Shown: positions 39,506 through 51,694 of the stretch, one piece after another | Position numbering within the stretch: position 1 is the first letter of the stretch | Layout of the letters: every line of letters begins with the position of its first letter | Origin: Larimichthys crocea | Lineage: Eukaryota; Chordata; Actinopteri; Sciaenidae | Assembly: GCF_000972845.2 (NCBI RefSeq) | Contig: NC_040021.1 | Coordinates: forward strand, 5,085,969 to 5,149,968 | Length of the DNA stretch: 64,000 bases | Direction of reading: 5' to 3' | Position numbers and translations under genes: made by a program | The notes under the pieces: model-generated | What the model was told of the DNA's origin: nothing | The model's input: the letters and a program-made list of their open reading frames with translations, nothing else | Database searches by the model: none

Positions 39506-39894
39506 ATCTGGAAACCCTTTACATTTCCCCAGCCCTTCTTCATTGTATCTCTAGTCAGTATTTAGGGTCCCCTTCTGAACCTGATCCGTTACTCATCCAA
39601 GGACATCGGGGACAACACCAATATATCTGTCTCGTGCCTCCGCCAAGGGTTCTACCAGATGTGTGTAAATGTCAAACTGATGAATGAATACAAACATGCT
39701 TTTACACAGAACATAAAAGGCTTGTCGCACGTAAACGTAAACGCATCCTAACATGCATGTGAAGGCAATCTGATCTTGTGTATATATATACCCAACTTTC
39801 AATTACACTATACTATATTTCACAAGTCAGGAGCAAAGATAAAGTGATAGTCTATAAAAAGGAATTCGTCATAGATAAAGTGATGCATCTTATT

Positions 39895-40330
39895 CTTTAA
39901 CCTTTCTGGTATGGCAATGTCGATTGTCAGGAAGGAAAGTATATTGACCATCTGATGGATTACCTTGGAAATGTATAGACATTTGTGGATGAATCCGACT
40001 GACTTTGGTGATCCATCTTTCCTCTAGCACCACCATGGGATTGACTTTCTTATTTCTTTCAATTATATCTATAAATATCAGATGATTTGCTATGAGATTT
40101 GGTACAGACATGCATCCCCTACTGGATGAATTGTAACTACTTTAGTGATCCCTTATCATCTAAAGTCATCATCACCTCAAAGTCATTTACCTGCAAACTG
40201 AGTGCTGTTTTGTTTTTTTGGCTCTTGAGTGAAGCAAATCTAACCAACCATTTGCATATTGTATCAGCATTTGGCTGGTTCCTCGAGCTAATTGTGTGCC
40301 CTGCCTCCCAACACTAATAACATCCCACAT
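39895..40330 (+). repeat. Interspersed repeat family B, copy 2
   Basis: It contains TGGCAATGTCGATTGTCAGG, GACTTTGGTGATCC, GATTTGGTACAGACATGCATCC, GATGAATTGTAACTACTTTAGTG and TCATCATCACCTCAAAGTCA. The order matches the repeat at 46020-47400, with two copies of the ~130 bp inner unit rather than six. Confidence 0.7.
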
Positions 40331-42959
40331 CAGCCTCAGTTGCACTTAGTGTTTTTTAATTTGCTCAACTAAAATGGTGAACTTTTTTTTTTTTACCTGC
40401 TTAATCACCAGAGAGACACAACCCTGGCTTTTTCTTCAGCCACAGATGTGAGACTTCCTCCCAAAGCACCAGTGCTGAATTTATCAAGCCAGCGGAGTGT
40501 CTCAGTGAGGCGAGCCTCTCTCCTCATTGCATCTAAGGGAGGATCACGCACATAATAGGAGGAGACATGGAAATAGAGGTTGATTATGTATTTGGCAGGA
40601 TTTACTGAGGTCAGGCTATTTGTGGCTGTCAGTTATTCAGGGTAAATTCTCCTCCTCTGGAAAGGAGACGTGAACACAGCACAGATGAGTCTCACAAGGA
40701 AGATTATGTGGGAACAGAAACATCCATTAAATAAAGGCTTATATATATAACTAAAAACTGATATTTATAAACAATAAATACTGTATTTAAAGCTCAAAAA
40801 GGATTGTTGAAACAAATAGTTGGTGTTACAAACCATCTGACCTTTATAGGTTTTACAAAGAGAGGATGTTTCACGTTTTAGTATTCTGGTTCAGTGTTTC
40901 ACCTATGTTTTCCTCCCCATACTTTCAGGCAAAGTGAAATGATAGGGCCATATTTCTTCCTTTGGAAATATGGATTGCACTCCCTCAAATACAACCAGGT
41001 TATTTCTGGACGTTGAAAGGGAACAAATCTCTGTTCTGCAGCCGTTCAATAGCTTGTCACATTGTCTGTTTGCTGCTCTCTCTCTCTCTCTCCCCATTCT
41101 AATAGTCGGTCTCACCTCCCCTCCCAGGTTATTTATTTCCCCATGTTGACATTGGGGAAAAGACACCAGTTTGGTCCTACCAGCCACAACAAACACTGTG
41201 TTTAATTGACGCCGGTATCCCTAAAGGTGTTTGCTTGAATTTTGATGATTCACAACCTGTCGTTTCACTCCAGCTTTCTTGAGGAGCTTTCATGTTCCAT
41301 TCATGCTTGAGCAAGCATAGTTTTTCTGTGTCCAACTCTATTTTGAAAATGCAGTTTCTTGTGGAAGTTTTTAAAACCTTATGTGGCAGTTTTGTGCACT
41401 ACTTTTTAAAGTTTTTTTATTTTTTTATCTTCACTAGAAATGTTGTGTAGTTGAAGTAGAAATAGAAAACTGCATCGTCAGCTGAGTCGTGCTTGCACAG
41501 CTATACTCTTGGTGATGCCTGCAGCCACGTCATGATGGTATTTTTGAAAGCTCAAAATGGGAGAGTTAGACAATAGTTGCAGGTTAAAAATTGTAAATAG
41601 GGAGAACGCGTTAGAGAAGAGTTCACCCAAAATATAAAAATAGTTTTCACTTGAATAACAATTGCATTCACGACTGTGGGATTATTTAGGCCATGGGTGT
41701 CGGTGGAGGTTAACGTTGGATATATAAGCACTGTGGTCTGATCGTGCATGGGTGTCAGGGAGGTCTCCCACCCTTGTATGCTCAGCGACACCATTCATTA
41801 TATCGCCACGCCGTGTTTGCAATATTAAAGTATTGATTTTTCTGTAGAAACTAAAGTCTTCATTAAACAGGAACCTCACCCGATGGTAAATAACGTCCGG
41901 GCATCTATTCATCAAATCGTGTCAAAAACAAGATTCAGGTTCACTGATATAAAACCATTTTTATGGGTCTGCAGTAGAAATTTTAAGTGGCAGATATATA
42001 TCACAACCTTGAAAAAAAACTAAATTGCTTGCATGGCCAGAACCTACAGAGAGTAAATAAATTAGTTGCAGTGTCACTTTAACTTAACGGCCTGTTTGTC
42101 ACTGGCTGTTGTATAAACTTGTGTAAAAAAAAAAAATAGGATGTAAAATATTTTCCAGATTTTAGGGAGGAAGGATGAATGCATTCAACAGTTTGTAGAC
42201 CTTAGTGATACACCCAATGTTTCTTTTTAAGAAACACTGAATGTAAATATAACTTGTTTTAGGAGAAAGCTCCTTTAAGTTAGTTTAAATTATTGTAAAA
42301 CATTTTAATTGATAAGAGAGAGGCTGATGCATTGTATAATGAGCTAAATATACAGTATAGTCTATGCATCATTCATCTTAGAGAATATATATTTATATTT
42401 ATTATAAGTTGTGCTCTTTGTAATTTATGCTTTACTTTTCTTTCTTTCTTTCTTTTTTTTTTTAAAGTAAGACACCATCCATCCACATGTTTGTTTTCAT
42501 GCTGTGCCTCTCCCTCAGTTCCTCGTCTCCCTGGCCTCTGAATTTCTAACTTGAAACATCAGTCAATTTATATGCAATGGAACGTCATTACATGAAAATT
42601 AATTTGATGGATGAGGGATGTGTTCCTGAATACAAGGTCGGGTTTGAAAGTCTGTTTTGCACCTCAGTAATGAAGGTTTTGTTTTTGTATGTGCAGTCAC
42701 CTATTGACGAGCCTAACAACAGTAATGAAAGCATGAGTGCAACTGGCAGGCACTTTTTTCCATTTAGGAATGAATTTGAGGGTCGCCTATTTGTTTAATC
42801 TGCAGTCTGTGATTGGGCTTTCATGGTGGTGTTGCTATGGTTATGCTGGCTTGCATTCATTTGAAAGCAAATTTTACTTAATTTGAAAAATGTAGCATCC
42901 ATATTCTGGCATGAAGGAACAAGCCTCAGCAGATCCTCAGGGTCATGGATGGATTTTCA

Positions 42960-43470
42960 TTTAGAAGAAGTATTCAGATCATTTACCTAAGTAGAGTTAT
43001 CAATGCCACAACATGAAAATACCCCAGCACAAGTGCAAGTACTGCATTCAAAATCTTCAACCTTTATCTTAAATTATGTTAGTATTATCTAACTAATTAA
43101 CTAACTAACTCATTTACTTCATATACTGTTGGATAGTTTAGCTGAGCTTCGCCACCCAGCAGAGCCAGCTGAGGTGGTTCGGCCATCTGATTTAGGATGT
43201 CCAACTGGTAGGAGACCCAAGGACAGACATAGAACCCGCTGAAGGGACTTATATATCCCATCTAGTCTGGGAACTCCTACGAGGAGCTGGACTACGTTGC
43301 TGAGAAGAGAGACGTCTAGAACATCTTGCTAAACCTGCTGCCACCACTGGAGAAGTGGAAGAAGATAGATGGTTGGATGGATGGATAGTTTGGCATCATG
43401 TGGAGTATTTCACGGAGTATGAAGTTGCATCAAATGAAAATAAAGTAAAGTATAAGTACAAGTAGTATGT
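42960..43470 (+). repeat. Interspersed repeat interrupted by a nested insertion
   Basis: The left part has AGAAGTATTCAGATCATTTAC, CCAGCACAAGTGCAAGTACTGCATTC and CATTTACTTCATATACTG. The right part (43392-43470) has TAAAGTATAAGTACAAGTAG. These are landmarks of a teleost repeat rich in AAGTA words. A Rex3-like fragment at 43140-43382 lies between the two parts. Confidence 0.5.
43140..43382 (+). mobile_element. Rex3/RTE-like LINE 3' fragment, nested
   Basis: The translated pieces correspond to the C-terminal tail of an RTE-type polyprotein: a GRRPKDRHRTR block, then RDLYI and SSLG, as in the better preserved copy at 55978-56390. The fragment ends in repeated GGAT/GATG units (GGTTGGATGGATGGAT), typical of Rex3 tails. 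It is flanked by GGATAGTTT at 43131-43139 and 43383-43391, a likely target site duplication. Several stops make it non-functional. Confidence 0.7.
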
Positions 43471-45385
43471 ATTTTAGCTCTTCAGAAGTTAGTGCCATAT
43501 TTCTTTCATTTATAATTGTGGTTGACTTCCCTTGTACACGTGTATTTTCCATTTCTCATAGGAGCTAAATAAGTGGAATAAGTCCTTTCTACAAGATGTT
43601 ATTTTGATGCCTGTGCAGAATAGCATAACTCAACTGCATTGAAGAATGTTACTTTCCGCACCCACGTTTTTTGAGAAGAAAAGATGTACTCAGTCAAGCT
43701 TTTTGAAAAGAGACATGCCCTCCTTTCCCTCTCTCTCGCGAACTTGTGGTGAATAGCCTTTGTGGAGTGTGCTGCTTTCAAAGGCACATGAAGGCCGCCT
43801 CCCACGCGGAGAGCTCCACTGCGGACCAAGCAGAAGGACACCCCACACTCATGTTGTCTTCACTTTACACCTAAAACGACTGTCAAGTTAGAATTTCTCA
43901 ACTTATATTAACTCCATCTCCTTGTTGTTTTCATAAATAATGTGTTGTTTCTATTTTTTTTTATTGTGAAATGGAAGAAAATGGGTCTTTGGGGAAATAT
44001 CAGAAATGAGGCCTTGTGTTTGTGGAGGAGTTAGGAAGATTTTATGACAAGTAGTCAAATGTTTTCATACAAAAACATCTTATACTCTGTCATGTAGCCA
44101 TATTACTCAGTTGGCTGGAGCTTCATCCAAAAACCTTTGGCGACAATTGGGGTGAAGAGGTGATGGTGAGACAGGGATTGAACTCTTGTCTCAAGCACTT
44201 TATCATTCCTCATATAGCTATTGTACATCTGTCACCTCTCGGGTGTTCAGCGTAGTTCGGCACTATCAAGAAGATGGCGTGTGCACCATTATCCCCACTT
44301 GTAGGCACCATTGTGTTGAGACTACAAAGACCACAAAGGCTGAGTATTTTGAGAAAGATCCAGGTGGTAGTGTGTTACAGCCTGTAGGAGGCTATAATGT
44401 CCTTTTGCCCCACCTTCGAGTGGAGTCATTCGAAATAGGTCCTACTTACAGATGTAGGCTGTAGTATCATATCTTACAACATAGTATAATTTATGGCTTG
44501 ACCATGAATTGACTATTAGAAAACTTGACAAGCTGCAAGATTCTCACGCTATTCGGCAAGTCCAACAGCTTGCCAAACTCAGACACCAGGCCTTGTGTTT
44601 GTAAAAACAAGTAGAGGGTAGATTTACTGACAATTAGTGGTATTGCCATAGGGGGCATACGTGGGTGGAGCCAGAAACCCCTTATTTGGTCGGGTGCTGT
44701 GACAGTGCAGGTTCTCCTGAGGAATCCTGTCTTGTTTTCCCACACATTTCCCCGGAGTAGACTTCTGTTACCGGGCAACCTGACAGTGACGGAGTCTGAT
44801 CATCTGTTCCCGCCTCCACCCGTCATGCCTTTACATTTCTCATGTTCCAGTGCACTTGTTTCATGTGCTCTGAAATGTCACGCATAAATAGTCAAAGTGA
44901 TGTTGTTTGGTGCTGTGTCATACAGTTGCTGCCCATTGAAACACGGTAGTGATATGAAAAAATATAACCTAATTATCTATTATCATGCAGTGTTCTACTT
45001 AGAATCGTTTAAAATGAATGAGTACATGAACAGATTTTTTAATTAGCTCCTTTTTTTTGTGTGCGTTTCATAACGTTACAGATACCCAGAGAAAGTTTTA
45101 CCTCAATTAATTTCCATATCTTGATAGTTAGATACCAACAGCGCATCTTAATGGAACCTAATTTGTATGAGGCTCATTAACTGTGACTGTTGCTTAAAAT
45201 CTCTGCTCATCTCACAAATTACCCTTGCCATTAATTCTGCAGGGTTACGGGGTTGACAAAAACAAACAACTTCTCACTGAACCCGCAGTGTCACTCTTCT
45301 TCCATAAGAGCAGTTTTAATATGCATTAATCCCCATCAAATCTTCCACATTAATTCATGTTTTTTTATTGTGTGTGTCCCTGCAG

Positions 45386-45486
45386 AGATACAAGGCTGGG
45401 AGGTGTGATGACATACTCAAGTGGAAGCCTCCCAATCTGAACTCTGTGGACTTTCGCCTCAAGATCACCAAAGTCGGAGGAGAAGG
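45386..45486 (+). CDS. rngtt: rngtt internal exon: motif V (ILKWKPP), start of the OB-fold region
   Basis: The exon is 101 nt, with acceptor GTGTCCCTGCAG and donor GG|GTAAGC, ending in phase 2. It encodes [16 protein letters not shown], then [11 protein letters not shown] and TKVGGEG. LKWKP is guanylyltransferase motif V; its lysines contact the GTP phosphates in known capping enzyme structures. The glycine codon after GGE is split GG|G across the next intron. A second AG two bases downstream of the acceptor was rejected as the splice site because it breaks the frame and loses the RYK residues. Confidence 0.95.
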
Positions 45487-46019
45487 GTAAGCCACGGTTG
45501 CCAGGGAAACGCTGTGTGTGCCTGATGATTGCACGTATCATTTTGTGACACACTGGAGTACTTGAAAACGTCCACACACACAAAATGTGTACAGTTTCTA
45601 TGTTTGTCTGCGTCGAATGCTTTGAATCAAAGAAATTTGTCGAATTGCTTTGACATTAATACTTTCTTTACCGTCACACATTTCTCTTGCCTCAGGGTTC
45701 AATTCCTCCTACAGTAGCATTGCTACAGTGTGCAGAAGTTCATTCCTATAAACCACAATCGCCTTTATGGACTTTTTGTCTCAGATCCAAGAAATGCTTT
45801 ATTTGCTGTTTGCCTGTGTGTACAAAAAGCAACACCACTGCCCTTCTCCTTTTATCTCACTTTATGCTTATTATCCTCTCCAACATAAATTATTCAGACC
45901 CACAGGTCCCCATCCTCAACCCTCACCCTGCTAAATATTACAACTGCAGCAAAACAGTTCCATACTAGAAAAGACTGGAGCCTTTGGACTTGTATGTATC
46001 TCTGAGGATTAAACTAGTT

Positions 46020-47400
46020 TTAACATCGGTGGTTGTCTGAAAGTCTCATGCAGCACATTTTAAAGTTGATGTATGAGCAGGAAACTAAAGGTGTGGCCTT
46101 AGGGATGGCAATGTGCATCTGTCCGTTGGTCACTGTTGGATGTACTACCATGACATTACATACAACAATGGGCGAATCCTGCAGACTAATCTCTGGACAT
46201 TTTCTCTTACACCACCAGCTGATTGACTTTTAAAAAAATCTGGACATCTATTGGATGGGGTGACATGGAATTTTGATGGATGCTCATGGTACCCAGAGAA
46301 ACGAATCCTAATAACTTCGGTGATCTCTAGAACCACCAACAGGTCAAAGTAGTTGTCTCTCAATTTGTGAAATTACTATTGGATGGATTTGTATGAAGTT
46401 TTGTACAGACATTCCTGGTTCCCGGAGGATGAACCCTACTGACTTTGGTGATCTCTTGACATTAACACCACCAACAGGTCAAAGTAGTTGTCTCTCCTCT
46501 TGTGAAACTACTATTGGATCGATTTGTATGGAGTTTTGTACAGACATTCCTGGTACCCAGAGGATGAACCCTACTGACTTTGGTGATCTCTTGACATTAA
46601 CGCCACCAGCTAATTGACATTTGTTTTGGATCTGGACATCTATTGGATGAATTGCCATGGAATTTGTATGGATGTTCATGGTACCCAGAGAAACGAATCC
46701 TAATAACTTCTGTGATCTCTAGAACCACCAACAGGTCAAAGCAGTTGTCTCTCCTCTTGTGAAACTACTATTGGATGGATTTGTATGAAGTTTTGTACAG
46801 ACATTCCTGGTACCCAGAGGATGAACCCTACTGACTTTGGTGATCTCTTGACATTAACGCCACCAGCTAATTGACATTGATCATTTTGATCAATTGACAT
46901 TTGATCTGGACATCTATTGGATGGATTGCCATGAAATTTGTATGGATGTTCATGGTACCTAGAAAATGATTCCTACTGACTTTGGTGATCTGTTGACATT
47001 TTCTCCAGCACTACCAGCTGATTGACATTTTTGTTTTTTTTAGTCAAATGTCTCAAAAATCTGTTGGAAATATCCCAACAAATTGAATTGAAACTTTGAT
47101 GATCCCTTTTCACATCACATCACAAACCATTTATGTCCTAATACCTGTCTACTGACAACATTCCCATCATGCCCAGCTGTTTCTCAGCTGTTTTTTGTGT
47201 GTTAATTAGCACATATAAGCATGCCAACACACCAAACTGAGCTCACTGAGCTTTATACCTTCTAAATATCACCATGTAAGCATCATAACTGTGAGTATGT
47301 TGGCATGCTGATACTCACATTTAGCTCAAAGCCACCACACTGTGCCAAAGTACAAGCTCACAGACCTGTGTGCTTCTAGACTGATGATATTATTGTTTCT
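46020..47400 (+). repeat. Interspersed repeat family B, copy 3, with expanded inner array
   Basis: The left end (GGGATGGCAATGTGCATCTGTCCG) and right end (GTATGTTGGCATGCTGATACTCAC, then TTTAGCTCAAAGCCACCACACTGTGCC) are those of a common teleost repeat. Between them lies a tandem array of ~130 bp units. The right part has the TTAGC / GCATGC-rich stretch seen in many fish introns. Confidence 0.75.
46240..47010 (+). repeat. Tandem array of about six ~130 bp units
   Basis: The word CTATTGGAT recurs at about 46248, 46376, 46511, 46640, 46768 and 46915, giving spacings of 128, 135, 129, 128 and 147. Each unit also has a CATTCCTGGTACCC or TTCATGGTACC word and GACTTTGGTGATCTC. Units alternate between two types (one with CTAGAACCACCAACAGG, one with TTGACATTAACGCCACC), so the array has a higher-order period near 260. 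The last unit has an extra insertion around TTGATCATTTTGATCAA. Confidence 0.85.
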
Positions 47401-48710
47401 GTCAGCACAGCACGATTCACATCTCTCTCATTGCTCATGTATTTTTTTTTGTTTCTCCAGCTCAGTGTGTGAGTATTATCTGAGTGCAGGAAAACAGACC
47501 CGTAGCAGTGAGCTTTTCTGGTCATGCTGCCTTTTCCTCTGACAGCCAGGTGACCTTAGTGACTGTCCCAGCTTTGTAGCCATGAGCCTGCCACCATTCA
47601 CCAACAACAGACTGAGAGGAGCACAGCAGGTCAAAGTCACTAATTCTACTCCAAAGCCAGCCAGCAGGCCACCCAGTCAGCTTCTTGATTCCTCCCTGTG
47701 TGTGGGCGGACACAGACGAATATTGTTGCCACTTGAAAATGTTCTGATATTTCCCCAAAGGATGAGTTTCGTTGGCAGAGGAGCACAAATCAGACCTCAC
47801 TCAGTCTCGGTGTAGATTTTTCAAATGTGGATTTAGTCACCGTCTGAGATGGACAGGCATTCTAGGAGGTAACAACTGTTTATTCATCAGCCCACACAAT
47901 CAATCCTCGAGCACGGCTTTATGTTATGGCCTTGCAAGTTTTATTACCTTCTCTGGAAGCAAACACAGAGAGGCAGACGGTGATTATTGTGCAGCAGGAC
48001 GAGTGGAGAGGTGGAAAAGAACATAATGGAAAGATGAAGCAATTCCAGAAAGCATGCCAGTGCCCCGCCCAGGTGTTGAATTGAACAGGCTCGAGTATTG
48101 TATAGATTGTTTGAATTATAGATAATTTGAGCCTGAAAAGGTCATGACTAATGCTTACATCAGCATTCATTTGCAGTGTAGTGCGTCTGAAGACCCAGAA
48201 AAGAGGAATGATACTGTCTGACCGGCTTGGATTGGCTCTCTAGAGGCCAGAGTCGAGGCTTTTTGTTACTGGTCTTTCTTCTTTGTGCGCTCAAGTGTCA
48301 TTACAGCATCCCCAATCCATATTTTGTATGAAGATTCCACAATGCGGTGCTCTCACATGTGAGTCATGGCGTAAAAGCATCAAAGTGAAAGACCTTCGTT
48401 GCGCCTGCAGTGTAATTCAGAGCAAGTGAATGTGAGATGTCAAGAGAGCATCTGCACGCAGCGTTTCAGCCGAAACCAGCACAAACCTGAAGGATTCTGC
48501 AGGACAAACATGGAGCCCGTCGACTCTGAAGTATTCCTCTGAATGAACGCAAAGATTGCTGGACCAGCCTGTCTGCAAGCATGTCGCCTGAACCCCAGAA
48601 TCCACATTTAATATCTCATTGTTCCACTGTTGACAGATCATTCAAGACTCAGTGACTGATCCCTCTTTAATGCGTAAACTTGATTTACTCATGATCCATT
48701 TTGAGCTTAA

Positions 48711-48881
48711 AGAAATACTCAAAGATCTTTGATCGTCCCAGCCAGTCCCAAGGTGTCTAAGAAGCTGGAGGACAAGCTAAGGTCCATGATGGAGGACTAC
48801 CCTCGTTGCAGGGAGGCGGCGAGGGACAGCATCTGTCTCAAGCTCAGAGGAGGAGTGGACACGGCTGAGCTTGGACAGTAA
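48711..48881 (+). other. Unidentified coding-like stretch (possible exon or retrocopy fragment)
   Basis: One frame stays open from at least 48711 to the TAA at 48879-48881, about 56 codons without a start codon. From 48750 on it looks protein-like: KVSKKLEDKLRSMMEDYPRC followed by REAARDSICLKLRGGVDTAE. Codons mostly end in G or C (AAG, CTG, GAG, GAC), unlike the AT-rich intron around it. I cannot name a family. It sits about 80 bp upstream of an L2-like fragment, so it could be transduced or part of a composite repeat. Convincing splice sites are not evident. Confidence 0.3.
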
Positions 48882-48964
48882 TGTGGACGACTAATTTTTC
48901 TGTCAGACGTACTGTCAAGAACCACTGACCTGAAAACATTCATTTGTGCACTCACTTTCTTTAG

Positions 48965-49500
48965 ACATCACATCTTCCCAGTCGTGTCTTCTCTCCACTG
49001 GCTTCTTGTTCGTTTTTCAAATTGATGTAAAGATTTTACTCATCATCTTTTTAAAGCACGGTTTAGAGTCTATCTTCAAGCTCCATAGCAGAGATCTTGA
49101 TCTCATGTGAGCTGGTTCGCAGCCTTAGATCCTCAGGTGGGATCTTGCCCGCTGTTCCAAAGCCGAGGCTTAAATCTCAAGGTGACCGTGCTTTTGGCAT
49201 CAGAGCCTCTCAGCTTTGGAACAACCTGCCTGAGGAGATAAGGCTCGCAGGATCAATCGCTTCTTACAGGTCATTTGTATAGACTTGATTTCGATTTATT
49301 TATTTTTATTCTCTTATTTTCATTTATTTATCTTATTGCTTTTATGGCTTTTATTCTCTTGTATCATTGTCTTCCCCCTACCGTGTTGTTAAATCTTTTT
49401 TTGTCCTGCCTTTGTTCGGCCTCAGTGCGTGGCTGGAGTGTCCTAAACTCTAAAACCTGTTTTTAAAGGTGTTATATAAAAAAAACAACTTTCTTATCTT
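48965..49500 (+). mobile_element. L2-clade LINE fragment (RT C-terminus and 3' tail)
   Basis: The pieces translate to SSLHWLLVRFQIDVKIL, a variant of the LHWLPVxYRIxFKIL block. Later comes LRSSGG, then VPKPRLKSQGDRAFGI and LWNNLPEEIR, the typical C-terminal tail of L2/Rex1-type reverse transcriptases. The 3' end (GGTGTTATATAAAAAAAACAAC) is a degraded LINE tail. Frame breaks separate the blocks. Orientation is the same as rngtt. Confidence 0.8.
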
Positions 49501-51027
49501 ACCCAGTCGATGCACCGCAAACCCATCCGTTCTTACTGAAGACAACAAACAAAAAACATGAAGTCCTAAAACAGCAGGACAGTCACTCAAACAATGAATA
49601 CATTTGGTACACTACTATGTATTAATATCACTGTTGTATATGGTGGGATACATCCACAGGTGTGTTTTGACATATAACACACATTCGTCACATTTTATTG
49701 CCTTGCTTCAGCCCAAGTCATAAAGATTTCTTTATATTTTACCTCAAGTTTTCTGTTTTTGACATTATATAAGTTTTTTTTTTTTGTTTGTTTGTTTCTA
49801 TGGATTTATATTGTCCCAGCTCTTTGTTAACTCAGGTCTGATTTCCTGCTGTTCAAAGGCTATGGTGACATTTAATATCGTCAGTGTGTGTCTTTTTCTT
49901 TTTTTTTATTCACCTGTAGATACAATAATTGACGTTGCAGTGTAATTTCACACAGCAGGACTCTCTCTCTCTCTCTCAGTTTTACACAATGATCTCAAAC
50001 ATTCAGATTATGGAGGTTGTGAAACAGCTTGTAAAGGAGTCTGTTCCTCTAAAGTGCGCCCCTGATTTATACCCTCATCTGTTTTCTCATCTGTTCTATC
50101 GCCTCCGGGAAAATCTCACTGATATCTTGTTTTTAGAAAAACTGTGTCATGATCTGTACAATTTCCTTGTCACACACACGCACGCAAATCGGAGGTATTA
50201 ATAGAACCGGTGACGAAATTCACTTTTTTTTTTGGTGAGGTCCTTGGCATGTGACGACGTCCATCACTGCACGGCTATTTGGCTCTCCTAATGTCTACTG
50301 CCGCTTCCTTCCTGCTTGTGCTGGCTATCATTACACAGGAGGGGGGCTGAGATGGGAACACGGTCTCCAATTTTAGCTCCGGTTGAAATCTCTGAATGGG
50401 ATGCTTCAGACGACTGTTGTTTGGCCGTCACTTTCAGCTGCGTAGCCCCCGTTATTTCTGCTCTAAAAATGGCTATCTAATAATAAAAAACACAGAAAAA
50501 ACTGTGGTCATATACTCCATGGCACACATAAACACCAGACATGGTGTCTGGAAATTACAATGGGGTGCACATTGGGGTGTTTTTGATGGAAGCACTGTGT
50601 GATTAAGACATCTGTTGGGCATTATTTTGGAGATGAAGACACTACAAGTACTGCATGGACACACTTTGAGAGACATACAACGCATATAAACTCTAATATA
50701 GTCTCAATTAACAGTGCTCAAGGCTCACAGATGGAGATACAGTGACCTTTTAATCTCTATAACTGCCTTGAAGAGCTCTGAACGTGCCCATACCGTGGCT
50801 TTCTCTTTAAGTTTAGAAACACGAAGCTGCACACAGACAGACGGGCCCAGAAAGGTGTAATCTCACATCTCTGCCGTTCTGTTACTAGCTGGAAAATGGA
50901 AGCGTTGTAGTGTTTCGTTTTTCTTTTTTTTTTTTTGCACCATTGTTACCGCTCAGATACGCTCTGGCTCTCGGCTTCGAGGGTGTTGCGGGTGTTAACC
51001 GTGATCTTTTTTTTCTGTCTCTTGTAG

Positions 51028-51094
51028 GCTGATTCCACAGACCGTCGGCTTGCTCTACGTCGGCAGCTATGACATGCCCTTTGCAAATATGAAG
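51028..51094 (+). CDS. rngtt: rngtt internal exon: OB-fold domain segment
   Basis: The exon is 67 nt, entering in phase 2 and ending in phase 0. The acceptor is a long T-rich tract followed by TTGTAG, and the donor is AAG|GTGAGA. The first base completes a split glycine; the product is then [20 protein letters not shown] followed by MK. Human RNGTT has LLPQNVGLLYVGGYERPF at this place, so identification is firm. The segment belongs to the C-terminal OB-fold that closes over the nucleotide-binding cleft. Confidence 0.94.
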
Positions 51095-51380
51095 GTGAGA
51101 AAATAAATGTGTTGTTTTGTCAAATTCATCGTCGTGTCAACAAGCTTAAAGCCCTTCCTTCCCGCCCCTGTGCTCCTCCAGCTTCCCTTTTTATTGTGTC
51201 AGGATTTTAGTTTTGTTGAAAGTGTGCGGCTGAGTTTAAACTGCCAAGAACAAGAGCGGCACATTAAATATTTAATATCTGGCTTATCATCTGTTTACTG
51301 ACTTTAATTGCTGTTCATCATAAATATTCAAATAGTGGCTCAGCCAGAAATTACACATTTCTCTGTTTTACACACGTAAA

Positions 51381-51412
51381 TATACAGCAGCAGTCAAAAG
51401 TTTGGACACATT
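51381..51412 (+). mobile_element. Tc1-like terminal inverted repeat relic
   Basis: CAGTCAAAAGTTTGGACACA is the usual end of one group of fish Tc1-like elements. No matching second end or transposase is visible nearby, so it is a solo remnant. Confidence 0.5.
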
Positions 51413-51469
51413 AAAAGCATGAAAACACATATTAAATATTTTATATCACAGTTTATTCATTTAGGGATT

Positions 51470-51685
51470 TAGGGGTTGTACATTGTGGCTCAGGAGGTAA
51501 AGTGGGTCGTCCACGAATCGGATGATCGTCCGTCTGATTCCCTGTGTCCTCATGTCTGCATGTCGAAGTGTCCTCGAGCAAGATGCTGAACCTGTGCCAT
51601 CAGTGTGTAAATAAGTGAACGAGATACAAGATGTAAAAGCGCTTTGAGTGTTCGGAAGACTATAAAGTTAAGTCCGTTCAATATT
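51470..51685 (+). mobile_element. tRNA-derived SINE of the GTGGCTCAGGAGGTA type
   Basis: The head reads TTGTGGCTCAGGAGGTAAAG (A-box) and GGATGATCGTCCGTCTGATTCC (degraded B-box). Then follow CATGTCGAAGTGTCCTCGAGC and AAGATGCTGAACC, and the tail has GTAAAAGCGCTTTGAGTGTTCGG and AAGACTATAAA. This is the layout of a SINE abundant in percomorph fishes (AFC-like). It differs from the SINE at 4305. Confidence 0.8.
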
Positions 51686-51694
51686 TACTATTTA

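Larger units (their letters stand above)
31691..45385 (+). other. rngtt: rngtt intron, 13.7 kb
   Basis: GT-AG intron. It contains a SINE (32205-32400), a broken reading frame on the minus strand (35851-36441), family B repeats (36480-36775, 39895-40330), a Tc1 transposase relic (38905-39505) and a repeat at 42960-43470 with a Rex3-like tail nested in it. The stretches 32450-35840, 37210-38900, 40400-42950 and 43500-45370 show no feature I can name. Confidence 0.85.
45487..51027 (+). other. rngtt: rngtt intron, 5.5 kb
   Basis: GT-AG intron. It holds the large family B copy (46020-47400), an unidentified coding-like stretch (48711-48881) and an L2-like fragment (48965-49500). The stretches 47410-48700 and 49510-51000 show nothing I can name apart from short CT and T runs. 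Confidence 0.85.

Noticed and set aside
46393..46617. 74-codon frame with a repeated CTDIPG..RMNPTDFGDLLTLTPP peptide
   Set aside because: The peptide repeat is a direct result of the ~130 bp tandem DNA units (period divisible by three here), not a repeat protein.
49929..50201. 90-codon frame on the + strand
   Set aside because: It looks somewhat protein-like but has no recognised motif and starts in a CT microsatellite; no support beyond length.
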